From Bacteroidales bacterium (GTDB taxonomy: Bacteria > Bacteroidota > Bacteroidia > Bacteroidales > VadinHA17), in the NCBI GenBank assembly GCA_003520925.1, contig DOTV01000192.1, forward strand, positions 3,403 through 18,764: 15,362 nucleotides of DNA. The letters run 5' to 3'. Under the pieces are notes generated by a model that was given only the letters and a program-made list of their open reading frames with translations, did not search any database and was not told the DNA's origin. Below, in pieces: positions 14,398 to 15,362 of the stretch. Position 1 is the first letter of the stretch; each line of letters begins with the position of its first letter. The position numbers were made by a program, and so were the translations under genes.

Positions 14398-15362
14398 ATG
14401 AAAAAAAGTTCCGGCAGGCTTGTTTCACTTGATATATTCAGAGGATTGACGATAGCTTTCATGATCATCGTGAACACTCCCGGAAGCTGGCAGTATGTCT
14501 ACGCACCGCTTCGTCATGCCAAATGGCACGGTTGTACTCCCACTGATCTTGTTTTTCCGTTTTTTCTGTTTATTGTTGGTGTCTCAATGTGGTTTTCTCT
14601 TAAAAAATACGGACACGAACTTAACGGGAGTTCATTTTTAAGAATAGCGAGGCGGACAGCATCAATTTTCGCACTCGGTCTTTTCCTTAATATATTTCCA
14701 TCTTTCGACAGAGATTATTCAACCCTCCGGATAATGGGGGTGCTTCAGAGGATTGCTCTGGCTTACGGACTTGGTGCACTGATATGCATGACAATCAATC
14801 GTGATTATTTATGGATCGTCACAGCTGTTCTGCTATTGCTCTACTGGGCAGTTCTTGCATTTTTCGGCGGGGCCTACCCTTATAGTCTCGAAGGAAATGT
14901 AGTCCTTAGGATCGACAGGTTGATTCTCGGAACAAAACACCTTTACACAGGTTTCGGTATACCATTCGAACCAGAAGGATTGTTAAGTACTGTTCCTTCA
15001 ATTTGTACAGTGATAATCGGTTATTATACCGGAGAACTTGTGGGAAAAAAATCGGATGGAGGAAAAAATGTTCTGAAGACACTTATTATAGGAGCCGCCC
15101 TGCTCGGACTCGGTCTACTATGGAATAAGATGTTCCCGATCAATAAAGCCCTGTGGACCAGCTCATACGTTCTCTATACCTCAGGTATTGCCATGATGGT
15201 CTTTTCGGCTATCTACTGGCTGGCAGATGTCCTGAATTTCAGGAAGTGGGGTCTCTTTTTTATTATTTTCGGTACAAATGCACTGTTTTCATATTTTCTT
15301 GCCGGCATCTGGACCAGATTAATGCTGCTTATTAAGTTACACAATGATGGTAATGCCATCAG
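14398..15362 (+). CDS. Membrane N-acetyltransferase, HGSNAT/NagX (DUF5009) family, truncated by the window edge
   Basis: The frame opens at ATG 14398 and stays open to the last base, giving 321 codons of an incomplete gene. The N-terminus GRLVSLDIFRGLTIAFMIIVN (6-26) is the family signature, and RHAKWHGCTPTDLVFPFFLFIVGVS (39-63) contains H40, which aligns with the acetyl-accepting His of human heparan-alpha-glucosaminide N-acetyltransferase (its H-x-x-W-N-G motif reads H-A-K-W-H-G here). Several hydrophobic segments follow, as expected for an inner-membrane protein of about 370 residues. HGSNAT moves acetyl groups from cytosolic acetyl-CoA across a membrane onto a terminal glucosamine. Here, next to namZ, it may re-acetylate de-N-acetylated amino sugars of peptidoglycan in the periplasm before salvage; that role is inferred from context. 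The 3' end and any downstream partner lie outside the window. Confidence 0.87.
   Translation, partial: MKKSSGRLVSLDIFRGLTIAFMIIVNTPGSWQYVYAPLRHAKWHGCTPTDLVFPFFLFIVGVSMWFSLKKYGHELNGSSFLRIARRTASIFALGLFLNIFPSFDRDYSTLRIMGVLQRIALAYGLGALICMTINRDYLWIVTAVLLLLYWAVLAFFGGAYPYSLEGNVVLRIDRLILGTKHLYTGFGIPFEPEGLLSTVPSICTVIIGYYTGELVGKKSDGGKNVLKTLIIGAALLGLGLLWNKMFPINKALWTSSYVLYTSGIAMMVFSAIYWLADVLNFRKWGLFFIIFGTNALFSYFLAGIWTRLMLLIKLHNDGNAI

Overview
The window looks like a chromosomal segment of a Bacteroidota bacterium, probably within or near Bacteroidales. The grounds are the gene families (a GH3_C/beta-lactamase serine hydrolase, a golvesin-domain 'xanthan lyase'-type amidase, DUF4922, a NagB/PIG-L fusion, DUF1343/NamZ), the near absence of Shine-Dalgarno sequences, and A/T-rich gene starts. 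The genus cannot be read from the sequence. No RNA gene, CRISPR array, insertion sequence or phage gene was seen, and no stretch over 300 bases lacks a gene.

Layout: (1) bases 1-47 hold a degenerate 7-nt tandem repeat that runs off the left edge. (2) 50-2056 (-) encodes an exported serine hydrolase carrying a GH3 C-terminal domain without the GH3 catalytic barrel. (3) 2057-2181 is a divergent regulatory gap. (4) 2182-13012 (+) is a compact six-gene run: an exported amidase-like protein with golvesin and FN3 domains, a tandem GT2-like glycosyltransferase, a DUF4922 HIT/GalT-like nucleotidyltransferase, a SpoIID-like lytic transglycosylase, an AmpG-like muropeptide permease, and a NagB-like/PIG-L fusion. 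Spacings are 4-nt overlap, 7 nt, 4-nt overlap, 34 nt and 37 nt, so co-transcription is likely. (5) 13024-14274 (-) is NamZ (DUF1343/GH171), convergent with the operon across 11 bases inside a 14-bp perfect palindrome. (6) 14275-14397 is a second divergent gap. (7) 14398 to the right edge (+) is a truncated membrane acetyltransferase of the HGSNAT/NagX/DUF5009 type.

Read together, the genes suggest peptidoglycan turnover and salvage. The likely order is removal of stem peptides (amidase), trimming of glycan ends (NamZ, perhaps the serine hydrolase partner), possible trans-membrane re-acetylation of amino sugars, import by AmpG, then cytosolic processing by a poorly understood set (SpoIID-like protein without a visible export signal, DUF4922 protein, GT2 protein, NagB/PIG-L fusion). 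The usual MurNAc salvage enzymes (MurK, MurQ, AmgK, MurU, AnmK) are not in the window. The NagB-like domain has lost residues needed for glucosamine-6-phosphate deaminase activity. The most interesting possibility is therefore that the six-gene operon encodes an uncharacterised route for handling muropeptide sugars, perhaps through nucleotide-activated intermediates. That is inference; only the gene order and motifs are seen directly.
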